Assembly: GCA_005881355.1 (NCBI GenBank)
Contig: VBDM01000261.1
Location: 1 to 8,531, forward strand
Length of the DNA: 8,531 bases
Reading direction: 5' to 3'
Source of the DNA: Betaproteobacteria bacterium
GTDB lineage: Bacteria; Pseudomonadota; Gammaproteobacteria; Burkholderiales; SG8-39
Every line of letters starts with the position of its first letter. Position 1 is the stretch's first letter. Shown in pieces: positions 1 through 5,698 of the stretch. Position numbers and translations under genes: made by a program. The notes under the pieces are model-generated. The model was not told where the DNA came from, ran no database searches, and saw nothing but the letters and a program-made list of their open reading frames with translations.

Positions 1-299
1 CAGCTGTCCTCATCGCCCAGGCGCTGGAAGTTCCGGACGTGGAGCGCTCTGCATTGGCGGTCGAGCTGCATGCGCGCCACCCCCGCCGGCGCCTTTGCGA
101 GGAGCTCGGTCGCCAGGTAGAGCTTTCCGCGCGGATCGGTCCCGCGGATCAGCCCCTCGTAGCCCACGGCCCGACGATGGGCAAAGCTGAAAATCGGCTG
201 GAAATGGCTGGACAAGCGGAATTCGGAGCGCGTGCCACCCTCTCCCTCGACGAATAAAGTGTCGGGATGCGACGGAGCCAGATCCACCACCGCTGTCAC
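1..299 (-). CDS. EAL-domain protein, N-terminal part (cut by window edge)
   Basis: Partial gene; only about 99 N-terminal codons lie in the window. EAL domains hydrolyse cyclic-di-GMP in the cytoplasm, though many are inactive sensors. The reverse strand reads LSSHFQPIFSF, then AVGYEGLIRG, then LDRQCRALHVRNF, which is the classic start of an EAL domain (the xFQPIxS strand followed by the xGYExLxRG block carrying the EAL-type Glu). The metal-binding and catalytic residues further on are outside the window, so activity cannot be judged. I chose the GTG at 299 because GGAG sits six bases upstream and it leaves a short leader before the domain. The frame stays open further upstream, so a start such as the GTG at 359 is possible. 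No sensor domain precedes the EAL domain in this model; other domains may follow outside the window. The gene lies 222 bases downstream of the M23 gene on the same strand. Confidence 0.8.
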   Translation of the reverse strand, partial: MTAVVDLAPSHPDTLFVEGEGGTRSEFRLSSHFQPIFSFAHRRAVGYEGLIRGTDPRGKLYLATELLAKAPAGVARMQLDRQCRALHVRNFQRLGDEDS

Positions 300-425
300 T
301 CGCGTCTCCAAGTAGTTCGGTACCTCAGTGCCATCAGGGAAGTGCAAGGAGCGTGCCACGCTCAGGCGCTCTCGGGTCGAGCGCGCTCCGTTAAAAATAT
401 CACGGGCCGGACCGGTTCTCGAACG

Positions 426-449
426 CTCCGGCGCGATCGCGCGCCGGAG
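426..449. repeat. Perfect 10-bp inverted repeat, hairpin with 4-nt loop
   Basis: CTCCGGCGCG and its exact complement are separated by ATCG. It lies 73 bases past the stop of the M23 gene and upstream of the EAL gene, both on minus. RNA from either strand would form a very stable hairpin. No U-tract follows directly on either strand; the nearest T-run on minus is about 30 bases further on. It may be a weak or Rho-assisted terminator for the M23 transcript or an operator for the EAL gene. I infer only that the structure is real. Confidence 0.55.
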
Positions 450-521
450 ATTCCGCTGGCCGCGTCGTGCAGCCGACACCTTCCCGGGGTGGGCAGCGGA
501 GCGCGCCGGGGGCCTTCCCGC

Positions 522-1436
522 TCAATCGCATCGAGGCGGCGGGGACTCCGCCGCGGCATCGCCTCGCGCCGCGGGCAGGCTGCTCATGACCTGATCCCGG
601 ACCTCGCGGGGCAGGAACAGCGCTGGATCGACCCGCGCGTTGTTGAGGCTCACCGACCAATGCAGGTGCGGGCCGGTGACGCGGCCGGTGCTGCCGACGG
701 CGCCTATTCTCTCCCCGCGCGCGACGCGGGCGCCCTTCGCGACGTCGATGCTGCTCAAGTGGTTGTACATCGTGATGAGCCCTTGGCCGTGGTCGAGGAG
801 CACCGTGAGCCCGTAGAAGAAATAATCGCCGGTCTCGAGCACGGTGCCCGCCGCCGGCGCGGTGATCGGGGTCCCCGGGGGCGCGGCGATGTCCACGCCG
901 CTGTGAGGCTGCCGCGGCTCGTTGTTCAAGAAGCGTCTCAGCCCGAAACCGCCGGAAGGGCGCCCCGGCGACGGCAGGTCGAGGCTGAAATCGTCGAGCG
1001 CAGAATCGCTGAAGGTCGAAAACGCCCGGACGATCGATTCCTGGTCCCGCGCGATCCGCAGCCGGTCCGCGGGCCCGGGGTCGACCTGGCGGGCGGCGAG
1101 CGTCAGGTGCTGCACCTCGTAGTCATGCGATTTGACGTCGAAGCGGATGGTGCGCGCGCTCTTCTCGCCCTCGAGCACCGAAAGCTGGTGCGCCCCCGGC
1201 TTGAGCGCGAGCGGGAGGCCGACGACGGCGTGCCAGGCATCGCCCACGCGCGCGACCCGCACGCGCTGGCCGTCGAAGACGACTTGCGGAGCCGGGGCGG
1301 GCGCACGGCCCACGCAGACCACCGCGATCCCCCCGGGCATCGGCGCCGCGAGCGGCAGATCGCTTTGCGCGGCCCGCGCCGCTGCAGCAAGCGCGAAGCC
1401 GGGTGCGACCAGGACGAGGATATGCAGGTAACGCAT
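522..1436 (-). CDS. Exported M23-family metallopeptidase (LytM/lysostaphin-type)
   Basis: 304 residues. Residues 1-23 form a signal peptide (short basic start, hydrophobic core, Ala-rich cleavage region), so it acts in the periplasm or envelope. Residues 24-110 look like an Ig-like or beta-rich N-terminal domain, and the M23 domain spans about 150-275. The zinc and catalytic residues are all present: HSGVD (H178, D182), YNHLS (H226) and HLHW (H257, H259). M23 enzymes cut peptidoglycan cross-bridges; many family members instead only activate amidases, but a complete zinc site argues for real hydrolase activity. The typical downstream pattern (GDYFF, GATGRVTGPHLH-like, DPALFL) fits proteobacterial secreted M23 proteins, with no lipobox and no transmembrane anchor. 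The ATG at 1436 has only a weak ribosome site (CGGA). A CATAAT about 25 bases upstream could be its -10 box. Divergent from the cyclic-nucleotide-binding gene. Confidence 0.92.
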   Translation of the reverse strand: MRYLHILVLVAPGFALAAAARAAQSDLPLAAPMPGGIAVVCVGRAPAPAPQVVFDGQRVRVARVGDAWHAVVGLPLALKPGAHQLSVLEGEKSARTIRFDVKSHDYEVQHLTLAARQVDPGPADRLRIARDQESIVRAFSTFSDSALDDFSLDLPSPGRPSGGFGLRRFLNNEPRQPHSGVDIAAPPGTPITAPAAGTVLETGDYFFYGLTVLLDHGQGLITMYNHLSSIDVAKGARVARGERIGAVGSTGRVTGPHLHWSVSLNNARVDPALFLPREVRDQVMSSLPAARGDAAAESPPPRCD

Positions 1437-1682
1437 GCGATCCGATTTTCGCTATTATGCCTGCGGGCCCCGCGTCGGTATAAAGCGCGAGCGTGCGCCA
1501 TGCTATAAAGGCGCAAAGCGCGAGTCATTCCCGCCCCGAGTGTGGAAAATGAACGCTCCCGCAGCGCAATGGCGGCCCGGAACGCTATGCCAAGAGGATA
1601 ATTGCGGCTCCCGGCTCCGCCCGTCCGCCCGGGCGCGGAGCCCGCGAACCCACGGGCGGTCCGTCGTCCCGAGGAGAAATCC
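1437..1682. other. Intergenic region between divergent M23 and cNMP-binding genes
   Basis: 246 bases without a convincing gene. It contains two related copies of a TATAAAG...CGCGAG sequence (1479-1491 and 1504-1524), the second carrying eight extra bases. On plus, GATAAT at about 1597-1602 resembles a -10 box but no good -35 box lies 17 bases upstream. An inverted repeat CCGCCCG/CGGGCGG (1625-1631 and 1653-1659) lies just before the GAGGAG ribosome site of the downstream gene and could fold in its leader. On minus, CATAAT resembles a -10 box for the M23 gene. Promoter assignments here are tentative. Confidence 0.4.
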
Positions 1683-1797
1683 ATGATCGCCCAGGGCAGT
1701 CCCGCGAGCGGCTCCTACAACGCGGCGGTCGCGCTGGAATTCTTCCGTTCCGCCGGCAAGCCGAAAACTTTCGCCAAGGGCAGGAAGATCGAACCGG
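1683..1797 (+). pseudogene. Detached N-terminal segment of the cNMP-binding gene (frame broken)
   Basis: An ATG at 1683 has a strong ribosome site (GAGGAG, six to seven bases upstream). It opens a frame reading MIAQGSPASGSYNAAVAL, then EFFRSAGKPKTFAKGRKI, which matches the expected start of a cyclic-nucleotide-binding domain: a helix, then the first beta-strand ending in G-x-x-I. After KI the frame passes into an unrelated Arg/Pro-rich shadow, while the domain resumes in the next frame at (N)RMYLLLDGEV. Between KI and MYLLL only seven bases remain where homologs have roughly 10-16 residues. I infer a small deletion with loss of frame near 1780-1797. It may be a real mutation or an assembly error. 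Confidence 0.6.
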
Positions 1798-2478
1798 ATG
1801 TACCTGCTGCTGGACGGCGAAGTCGCCATCTTCGCGAAGAACGCGCCCATCGGCACGGTGCGGCCCGGCCAGATCTTCGGCGAGATGGCTTCGATCGATC
1901 AGGGGCCGCGCAGCGCGACGGCGGTGGCGAAATCGGCGAGCCGCGTCATCACCCTCGACAACCGCCAGCTCCAGACCGCGCTCGGGAGAAAGCCCGAGTT
2001 CGCGCTGATGCTGATGAGCGTCATGATCAACCGCCTGCGCGAATCCATCGGCCGGCTCGGCGCTTCCGAAACGCCCCTGCGCAGCGCGCGGCGCAGGGAA
2101 TCGACGCCGCTCCGCAAGGACCTCCTGGGCGACCTCGTCCGCCTGGTCGGGCCCGGCGCCCGCTTCAGCTACGAGGCCGGGAGCACGATCGTGAGGGAGG
2201 GGCAGGCCGGGGTGCTGATGTACGTCGTGCACCGCGGCCGCGTGGCGATCAGCGTCGGCGGCAGCCCGGTGGAGACCGTGGGCCCGGGCGGGATATTCGG
2301 CGAGATGGCGCTGGTCGACCGGACCCCGCGCCTCGCGAGCGCGGTCGCGGAAAGCGACTGCGAGCTGCTCGCGATCAACCGCAACGTGTTTCTCGAGCTG
2401 GTGAAGCACAGCCGCCGCTTCGCCGCCTCGCTCCTCGGCGCCGTCAGCGAGCGGGCGCGGTTCATGGCCTCGCGCTAG
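1798..2478 (+). CDS. Tandem cyclic-nucleotide-binding (Crp-like) domain protein, 5' end broken
   Basis: 226 residues from an internal ATG. Two cNMP-binding domains are visible. Domain 1 (about 1-85) begins mid-fold with MYLLLDGEV and carries the phosphate-binding cassette FGEMA (28-32) followed by PRSATAVA (37-44). Domain 2 (about 120-215) is complete: AGSTIVREGQ, MYVVHRGRVAI, FGEMA (168-172) and PRLASAVAES (177-186). Each cassette keeps the Glu and Arg that contact the cyclic nucleotide in this family. There is no helix-turn-helix and no membrane segment, so it is a soluble sensor or regulatory subunit rather than a Crp-type transcription factor. The natural start is probably the ATG at 1683; the frame is lost between. 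AGGAAG ten bases before 1798 could allow weak internal initiation, giving a protein whose first domain lacks its opening strands. It converges with the small membrane-protein gene, 19 bases away. Confidence 0.78.
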   Translation: MYLLLDGEVAIFAKNAPIGTVRPGQIFGEMASIDQGPRSATAVAKSASRVITLDNRQLQTALGRKPEFALMLMSVMINRLRESIGRLGASETPLRSARRRESTPLRKDLLGDLVRLVGPGARFSYEAGSTIVREGQAGVLMYVVHRGRVAISVGGSPVETVGPGGIFGEMALVDRTPRLASAVAESDCELLAINRNVFLELVKHSRRFAASLLGAVSERARFMASR

Positions 2479-2497
2479 AGCGGCGCGATAAGCTCGC

Positions 2498-2680
2498 CTA
2501 GCCGATCGATGCCGCGACCCGGTCGACGGCCAATGCGACGACGTATGCGACCGCCAGAGCCAGCGCGAATATGACCAGGCCGCGCGTCATGGTCTTGGGC
2601 ACGTCGATTTCGTCCAGGTAGCGCTTGATGAAGTAGCTCGCCGCGAAAAACGCGATCGTCGAGATCACAAGGGTCAGCAT
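2498..2680 (-). CDS. Small two-helix membrane protein, function unknown
   Basis: 60 residues. Two hydrophobic stretches, about 2-17 (LTLVISTIAFFAASYF) and about 34-53 (GLVIFALALAVAYVVALAVD), are joined by a charged loop KRYLDEIDVPKTMTRG. This suggests a hairpin in the inner membrane. I do not recognise a named family. The gene begins 16 bases after the stop of the enolase-superfamily gene on the same strand and has GGAG nine bases before its ATG, so it is most likely co-transcribed with that gene. Its small size and the coding-like composition in a gap between two real genes make it probable but not certain. Confidence 0.65.
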   Translation of the reverse strand: MLTLVISTIAFFAASYFIKRYLDEIDVPKTMTRGLVIFALALAVAYVVALAVDRVAASIG

Positions 2681-2696
2681 CGACTGTTGCTCCGGA

Positions 2697-3776
2697 CTAG
2701 CCGCTCCGATACCTCTCTTTGGCGCCTTTGGCGAGCGCCATGCCGTGCCCGGGCCGCTCCGGAACGCGGAAGCAGCCGTCCTTGCACTCGGGCATCTCCT
2801 CGAACAGATCGGGAGGCGTCCAGTCGATGAATTCCACCAGGAAACCGTTCGAGAGCGCGCCGACGACCTGCAGCGAGAGCTCGTGCACCACGTGCGGCGC
2901 GACCGCGACCTGGTGCGCGGCCGCGAGATGGCCGATGCGCAGCGTCTCGGAAAAGCCCAGAGCGCGGCACACGTCGGGCATGAGATAGCGCGCCGCGCGG
3001 CGCTCGATCAGCTCGCGGAACTCGAAACGCGTGTAGTTGTTCTCGCCGGTGGCGACGGGAATCTTGATGGCGTGCGCGACTTCGGCGCAGGCGGCGATAT
3101 CGTCGGCGAGCACCGGCTCCTCGTACCACGCGAGGTCGAGGTCTTCCAGCGCTTGTGCCTGCCGGATGTTCGCGAGGACGTCCAGGCGCTGGTTCACGTC
3201 AACCATCATGCGCACGCCTTCGCCGAGCGCGCGGCGTACGGCCTCGACGCGCTTTCTGTTCTCGCGCGGATCGGAGTGGTGGATCTTCATCTTGTAGTAC
3301 TTGCAGCCGAGCGCCGCGTATTTCTGCGCCTCGGCGACGAGCTCGCGCTCGCTGTATTTCGACCAGCCGCCGCTGCCGTACGCGGGAATGCGGTCGCTCA
3401 CCGCGCCCCAGAGCTTGTAGAGCGGCAGCCCCGCGGCCTTGCCCGTGATGTCCCACAGGCCGATGTCGAGCGCGGAGAGCGCATAAGCGGCGACGCCCTG
3501 CTTCTTGATTCCCATGTCGGCGCGGAACATGCGCTCCCAGAGGCGCTCGACGAGGAGCGGATCCTCGCCGAGGAGGACCGGCTTCAGGCGCGTGTCGAGA
3601 TAGACCTGCACGGCTTCGGCGCCGCCGCCGCCGAAGACCAGGCTGTAGCCGAGACCGCGAATCCCCTCGTCGGTCGCAATTTCCGCGACGACGAGCTTAT
3701 GGTGCTGCCATTGCAGCGCCATTGGCTTGGGCAAGGGAACGGTGAGGACGAAGCTGTCGACCGAGATGATTTTCAT
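2697..3776 (-). CDS. Enolase-superfamily enzyme, mandelate racemase/muconate-lactonizing type
   Basis: 359 residues counted from the ATG at 3776, giving the family-typical start MKIISVDSF. An upstream in-frame GTG at 3815 would add 13 Arg/Pro-rich residues and looks less natural; neither has a good ribosome site. The N-terminal capping domain (about 1-125) leads into the barrel. Every residue of the mandelate racemase (MR) subgroup active site is visible: the KMK motif (K162, K164), metal ligands D193 (with N195), E219 in YEEP and E245 in GENN, the Asp-His dyad D268/H295 (MPD, APH), and E315. Each is offset by exactly two from the numbering I recall for mandelate racemase, so the barrel has no internal gap. 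Such enzymes abstract a proton alpha to a carboxylate: racemases, or dehydratases of acid sugars. The substrate cannot be read from the sequence. It is followed by the small membrane-protein gene. Confidence 0.9.
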   Translation of the reverse strand: MKIISVDSFVLTVPLPKPMALQWQHHKLVVAEIATDEGIRGLGYSLVFGGGGAEAVQVYLDTRLKPVLLGEDPLLVERLWERMFRADMGIKKQGVAAYALSALDIGLWDITGKAAGLPLYKLWGAVSDRIPAYGSGGWSKYSERELVAEAQKYAALGCKYYKMKIHHSDPRENRKRVEAVRRALGEGVRMMVDVNQRLDVLANIRQAQALEDLDLAWYEEPVLADDIAACAEVAHAIKIPVATGENNYTRFEFRELIERRAARYLMPDVCRALGFSETLRIGHLAAAHQVAVAPHVVHELSLQVVGALSNGFLVEFIDWTPPDLFEEMPECKDGCFRVPERPGHGMALAKGAKERYRSG

Positions 3777-3822
3777 TGCGCGACGCGTGCGAGCCCGGAA
3801 CCCGGGTGCAGGCACTGTAGTA

Positions 3823-3864
3823 CGGCCGCGCCGCGGTTACAACGGGCGCGAAGTCGCGCGGCCG
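3823..3864. repeat. 9-bp perfect inverted repeat between infA and the racemase-family gene
   Basis: CGGCCGCGC (3823-3831) is matched by GCGCGGCCG (3856-3864) across a 24-base spacer. It lies just past the infA stop on minus and upstream of the enolase-superfamily start. No T-run follows on minus, so it is not a classical terminator. It could be an operator, a Rho-assisted end of the csp-infA transcript, or chance in GC-rich DNA. Confidence 0.35.
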
Positions 3865-3889
3865 GGGCGCAAGGGGGGAATCGTCCCGA

Positions 3890-4162
3890 TCAGCGCCGCC
3901 GGTATTGCGTGGGACGCGAGGCGACCCGCGCCACCGGATTCTCGTCCCGGTGCCTGAAGTTGATGCGGGCCTTCGTCAGGTCGTAAGGCGTCATCTCGAG
4001 CCTGACTCTGTCCCCGGGGAGCATGCGCACCCGGTGCAGCTTCAGCTTCCCGGACACGTAGGCCACCACCTCGTGCCCGTTTTCCAGCTTTACGCGGCAG
4101 CGCGTATCGGGGAGCACCGCGTGGACCGTGCCTTCCATTTCGATCAAAGCTTCTTTGGGCAC
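3890..4162 (-). CDS. infA: Translation initiation factor IF-1 (probable second copy)
   Basis: 90 residues, GTG start with AGGAG five bases upstream. IF-1 binds the ribosomal A site on the 30S subunit and works with IF-2 and IF-3 during initiation. The OB-fold is complete: IEMEGTV, then RCRVKLENGHEVVAYVSGK, then LPGDRVRLEMTPYDLTKARI. Common IF-1 is about 72 residues; this one has an extra basic tail of about 18 residues ending in RPTQYRRR. Extended IF-1 paralogs of this kind occur in betaproteobacteria beside the standard gene in the ribosomal-protein operon; I infer that this is such a second copy because none of the usual neighbours (rpmJ, rpsM, secY) is here. It lies 78 bases downstream of a cold-shock gene on the same strand, which suggests shared transcription and a role in translation during cold or stress. 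Confidence 0.95.
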   Translation of the reverse strand: MPKEALIEMEGTVHAVLPDTRCRVKLENGHEVVAYVSGKLKLHRVRMLPGDRVRLEMTPYDLTKARINFRHRDENPVARVASRPTQYRRR

Positions 4163-4175
4163 GCGAGCTCCTTCC

Positions 4176-4193
4176 GGCGCCGGGTCCGGCGCC
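4176..4193. repeat. 8-bp GC inverted repeat next to the infA ribosome site
   Basis: GGCGCCGG and CCGGCGCC are separated by only GT. On minus this structure ends two to three bases before the AGGAG of infA. A hairpin here (with the innermost pairs open) could affect ribosome access, or mark processing between csp and infA. A second, imperfect G-run/C-run repeat lies at about 4205-4231, between the csp stop and this one. Neither is followed by a T-tract, so read-through from csp into infA is likely. Confidence 0.4.
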
Positions 4194-4240
4194 CGAGATA
4201 TGGACAGGGGGACAGCGAACGCCGCCCCCGTGACAGAGAG

Positions 4241-4447
4241 TTAAACGGCCTTCAAATCGACTGCGGACGTTTTGCCGTTCTGTCCTTGCTCGATCTCGTA
4301 GGAGATCTTCTGATTCTCGCTGAGATTGCCGAGGCCGGCGCGTTCCACCGCCGAGACGTGCACGAACACGTCCTTGGACTTGTCGTCAGGCTGGATGAAG
4401 CCGAAACCCTTGCTCGAGTTGAACCATTTCACTGTGCCGGTAGGCAT
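4241..4447 (-). CDS. cspA: CspA-family cold-shock protein
   Basis: 68 residues, a normal length for the family. It is a single OB-fold RNA/ssDNA-binding protein that melts RNA structure. The sequence shows GTVKWFN (4-10), the RNP1 motif KGFGFI (13-18), the RNP2 motif DVFVHVSA (26-33), and the usual ending with a basic LKAV. The ATG at 4447 has GGAG seven bases upstream; a longer open frame upstream is not coding because the leader and promoter lie there. A sigma70-like promoter at 4582-4610 gives a leader of about 130 bases, as is usual for cold-shock genes. infA follows 78 bases downstream on the same strand. The paralog letter cannot be decided from this window. Confidence 0.95.
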   Translation of the reverse strand: MPTGTVKWFNSSKGFGFIQPDDKSKDVFVHVSAVERAGLGNLSENQKISYEIEQGQNGKTSAVDLKAV

Positions 4448-4575
4448 GGATTCTCTCCATGGATGATGTCGCCCCGCGCCGAAAGTGTGCGGGGCATCAA
4501 ATTTTGTCCGTGGGAGAAACCAGGAGCGGCGCACCCGGGACGGGATGCCGCGGACTGACCCAAAGTGGAATTCGA
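4448..4575 (-). promoter_or_regulatory. Long 5' leader of the cold-shock gene
   Basis: About 128 untranslated bases between the inferred transcription start and the csp ATG. An imperfect hairpin is visible: GCGGC (4526-4530) with GCCGC (4547-4551), enclosing CCCG/CGGG (4534-4537 and 4541-4544). Long structured leaders controlling mRNA stability and translation by temperature are known for cspA genes of other bacteria. Whether this one acts as a thermosensor is an inference from its length, position and partial folding. Confidence 0.4.
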
Positions 4576-4581
4576 CTCGCC

Positions 4582-4610
4582 AGTATGGAGGGTTCGGCGG
4601 GGAATGGCAA
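4582..4610 (-). promoter_or_regulatory. Sigma70-type promoter for csp-infA
   Basis: Reading on minus: TTGCCA (-35, 4610-4605, five of six to consensus), a 17-base spacer, then CATACT (-10, 4587-4582, four of six). The spacing is optimal. It begins only about a dozen bases after the T-tract of the terminator of the upstream MBL gene, so it restarts transcription for csp and infA. Confidence 0.6.
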
Positions 4611-4622
4611 GGAAAACGGCGG

Positions 4623-4660
4623 AAACAAAAACGCCCCGGAGATTTTTCCCGCCGGGGCGT
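4623..4660 (-). terminator. Rho-independent terminator of the first MBL-fold gene
   Basis: On minus the RNA folds ACGCCCCGG (4660-4652) with CCGGGGCGT (4639-4631), a perfect 9-bp stem with a 12-base loop, followed directly by a T-rich tract TTTTTGTTT (4631-4623). It starts 23 bases after the stop of the MBL-fold gene. This is the clearest terminator in the window. Confidence 0.85.
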
Positions 4661-4683
4661 CGCGGTAGCAAAGCGCTCGCGCT

Positions 4684-5531
4684 TCAGGTCCCGCGCCCCC
4701 ACAGGCCGCAATAGCGCCGCGTCACGAATTGCAGATTGTTCTCGTAGCCGGGCCACTTTTCGTACTTCGGCAGCTTGACCTCTTTCTCCGCCGGCTCCCA
4801 GCATTTGCCTTCGCGCGCGGCGACCTTCACCGCGTCCGAGGCGTCCCTCAGGAATTGCAGCTGGTCCTCGACGTCCTTCTTGGTGCCCAGCCGGTCCCCC
4901 GGCTGCCCCGGATGGCCCGGGATCAGGCGTTCCCAGTTCATCGCGAGCACGCGCTTCATCGAGCCCTCGGCCTCGAGCGGGTAGAAGTCGATCATGCCGC
5001 GGCCCGGCACCGTGCCCACCGGGATGAAGTCCACCACGAAGATGATCTTTTCTTTCGGCAACCGCATGACGAGAGCGCCGTGCCGCCGAGCTTGAGTGTC
5101 TTTTTCTGGTCGAACGTCTCGTCCGGGAGCGGCGTGGCCGGATCCTTGAGGACGGCGAGCCGTTCCTTCGCCTTCTTGTGCGCGACGATCTTCGCGCCCG
5201 CGTCCTTGAACGCCTGGCCGCCGGCGACGTGGTCGTAGTGGTGGTGGCTGTAGACCAGGTACTTGATCGGCTTGTCGGTGACCTTCCTGATCTCGGCGAC
5301 GTAGGCGGCGCCGCCCTGCGGGCGCCCGTAGGCGACCGGGTCGGTTGCGATCACGCCGGCCGGGGTGACGACGAACATCGCCTGGTGGTTGCCGTTGCGG
5401 AAGACGTAGACGTTTTCGGTGCCCTCGACCTTCTTGGTCTCTATCTGCGGGCGCTGCGGCGCCTGCGACCAGGCCGCGGACGAAGCCGCCGCCAGCCCGC
5501 AGGCAAGAACTGCCAGGTACGTGCGTTTCAT
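4684..5531 (-). pseudogene. Exported metallo-beta-lactamase-fold hydrolase, frameshifted
   Basis: The start is the ATG at 5529-5531, with AGGAGGAG just upstream. Residues 1-22 are a signal peptide (LAVLACGLAAASSAAWSQA), so the product is exported. The first half of an MBL fold follows: VTPAGVIATDP and the zinc motif HHHYDH (96-101). At about codon 153 the frame is lost: LKLGGTAL runs into junk (SSCGCRKKRSS) and stops at 4992, giving about 179 residues. The second half continues in another frame as LVMRLPKEKIIFVVDFIPVG through LIPGHPG to WGRGT at 4684. The intact MBL protein at 6811-8259 aligns on both sides (LVLSDGSRSV ... IVMAYLPKEKLLIEADVF) and has about 13 residues between, including GGAHSD with the third zinc His. 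That stretch is missing here. The lesion is therefore a deletion plus frameshift near 5068-5080, not a simple one-base slip. It may be real or an assembly loss. The substrate is unknown. Confidence 0.82.
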
Positions 5532-5640
5532 GTCTCCTCCTAAGTTGTGCGCTTTGAGCGCCTTCCCCGGGACGATCTCTCGGTTTACGCTTCGAATTCC
5601 TCGTCCGGAAGGGACTCTTCCAGGGCGGGTGTCCGGGGTC

Positions 5641-5670
5641 CGGGCGGATAATAACAGTTCCATCCGCCCG
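5641..5670. repeat. 9-bp perfect inverted repeat in the dinB / MBL divergent region
   Basis: CGGGCGGAT (5641-5649) pairs exactly with ATCCGCCCG (5662-5670) around a 12-base loop. On plus it is followed by TTTATT, so it resembles a terminator, but no plus-strand gene precedes it. It ends 28 bases before the dinB ATG and overlaps a GATAAT (5647-5652) that could be a -10 box. It may be an operator or leader attenuator for dinB. No classical LexA box (CTGT-N8-ACAG) is visible in the 167-base gap. Confidence 0.5.
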
Positions 5671-5698
5671 TTTATTCCCGCGATTTCGGAGGCAGGTC

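Noticed and set aside
267..1508. Long plus-strand open frame of 413 codons opposite the M23 gene
   Set aside because: It is Arg/Gly/Pro-rich with no recognisable motif and lies antisense to a gene with an intact signal peptide and zinc site; long antisense frames are common in GC-rich DNA.
1602..2501. 299-codon plus frame covering the cNMP-binding gene
   Set aside because: Only its codons from 1683 to about 1790 look like protein; after that the true fold continues in the neighbouring frame.
2745..3986. Long plus-strand open frame opposite the racemase-family gene
   Set aside because: Antisense shadow of an enzyme with a complete active site; it even crosses into the infA gene and shows no protein-like pattern of its own.
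5068..5083. Programmed ribosomal frameshift in the MBL gene (and at 1790 in the cNMP-binding gene)
   Set aside because: No slippery heptamer is present, and conserved residues are missing at each joint, which frameshifting cannot restore.
5532..5698. LexA/SOS box upstream of dinB
   Set aside because: ACAG and CTGT pieces occur around 5650 but not as CTGT-N8-ACAG; I cannot support an SOS box.
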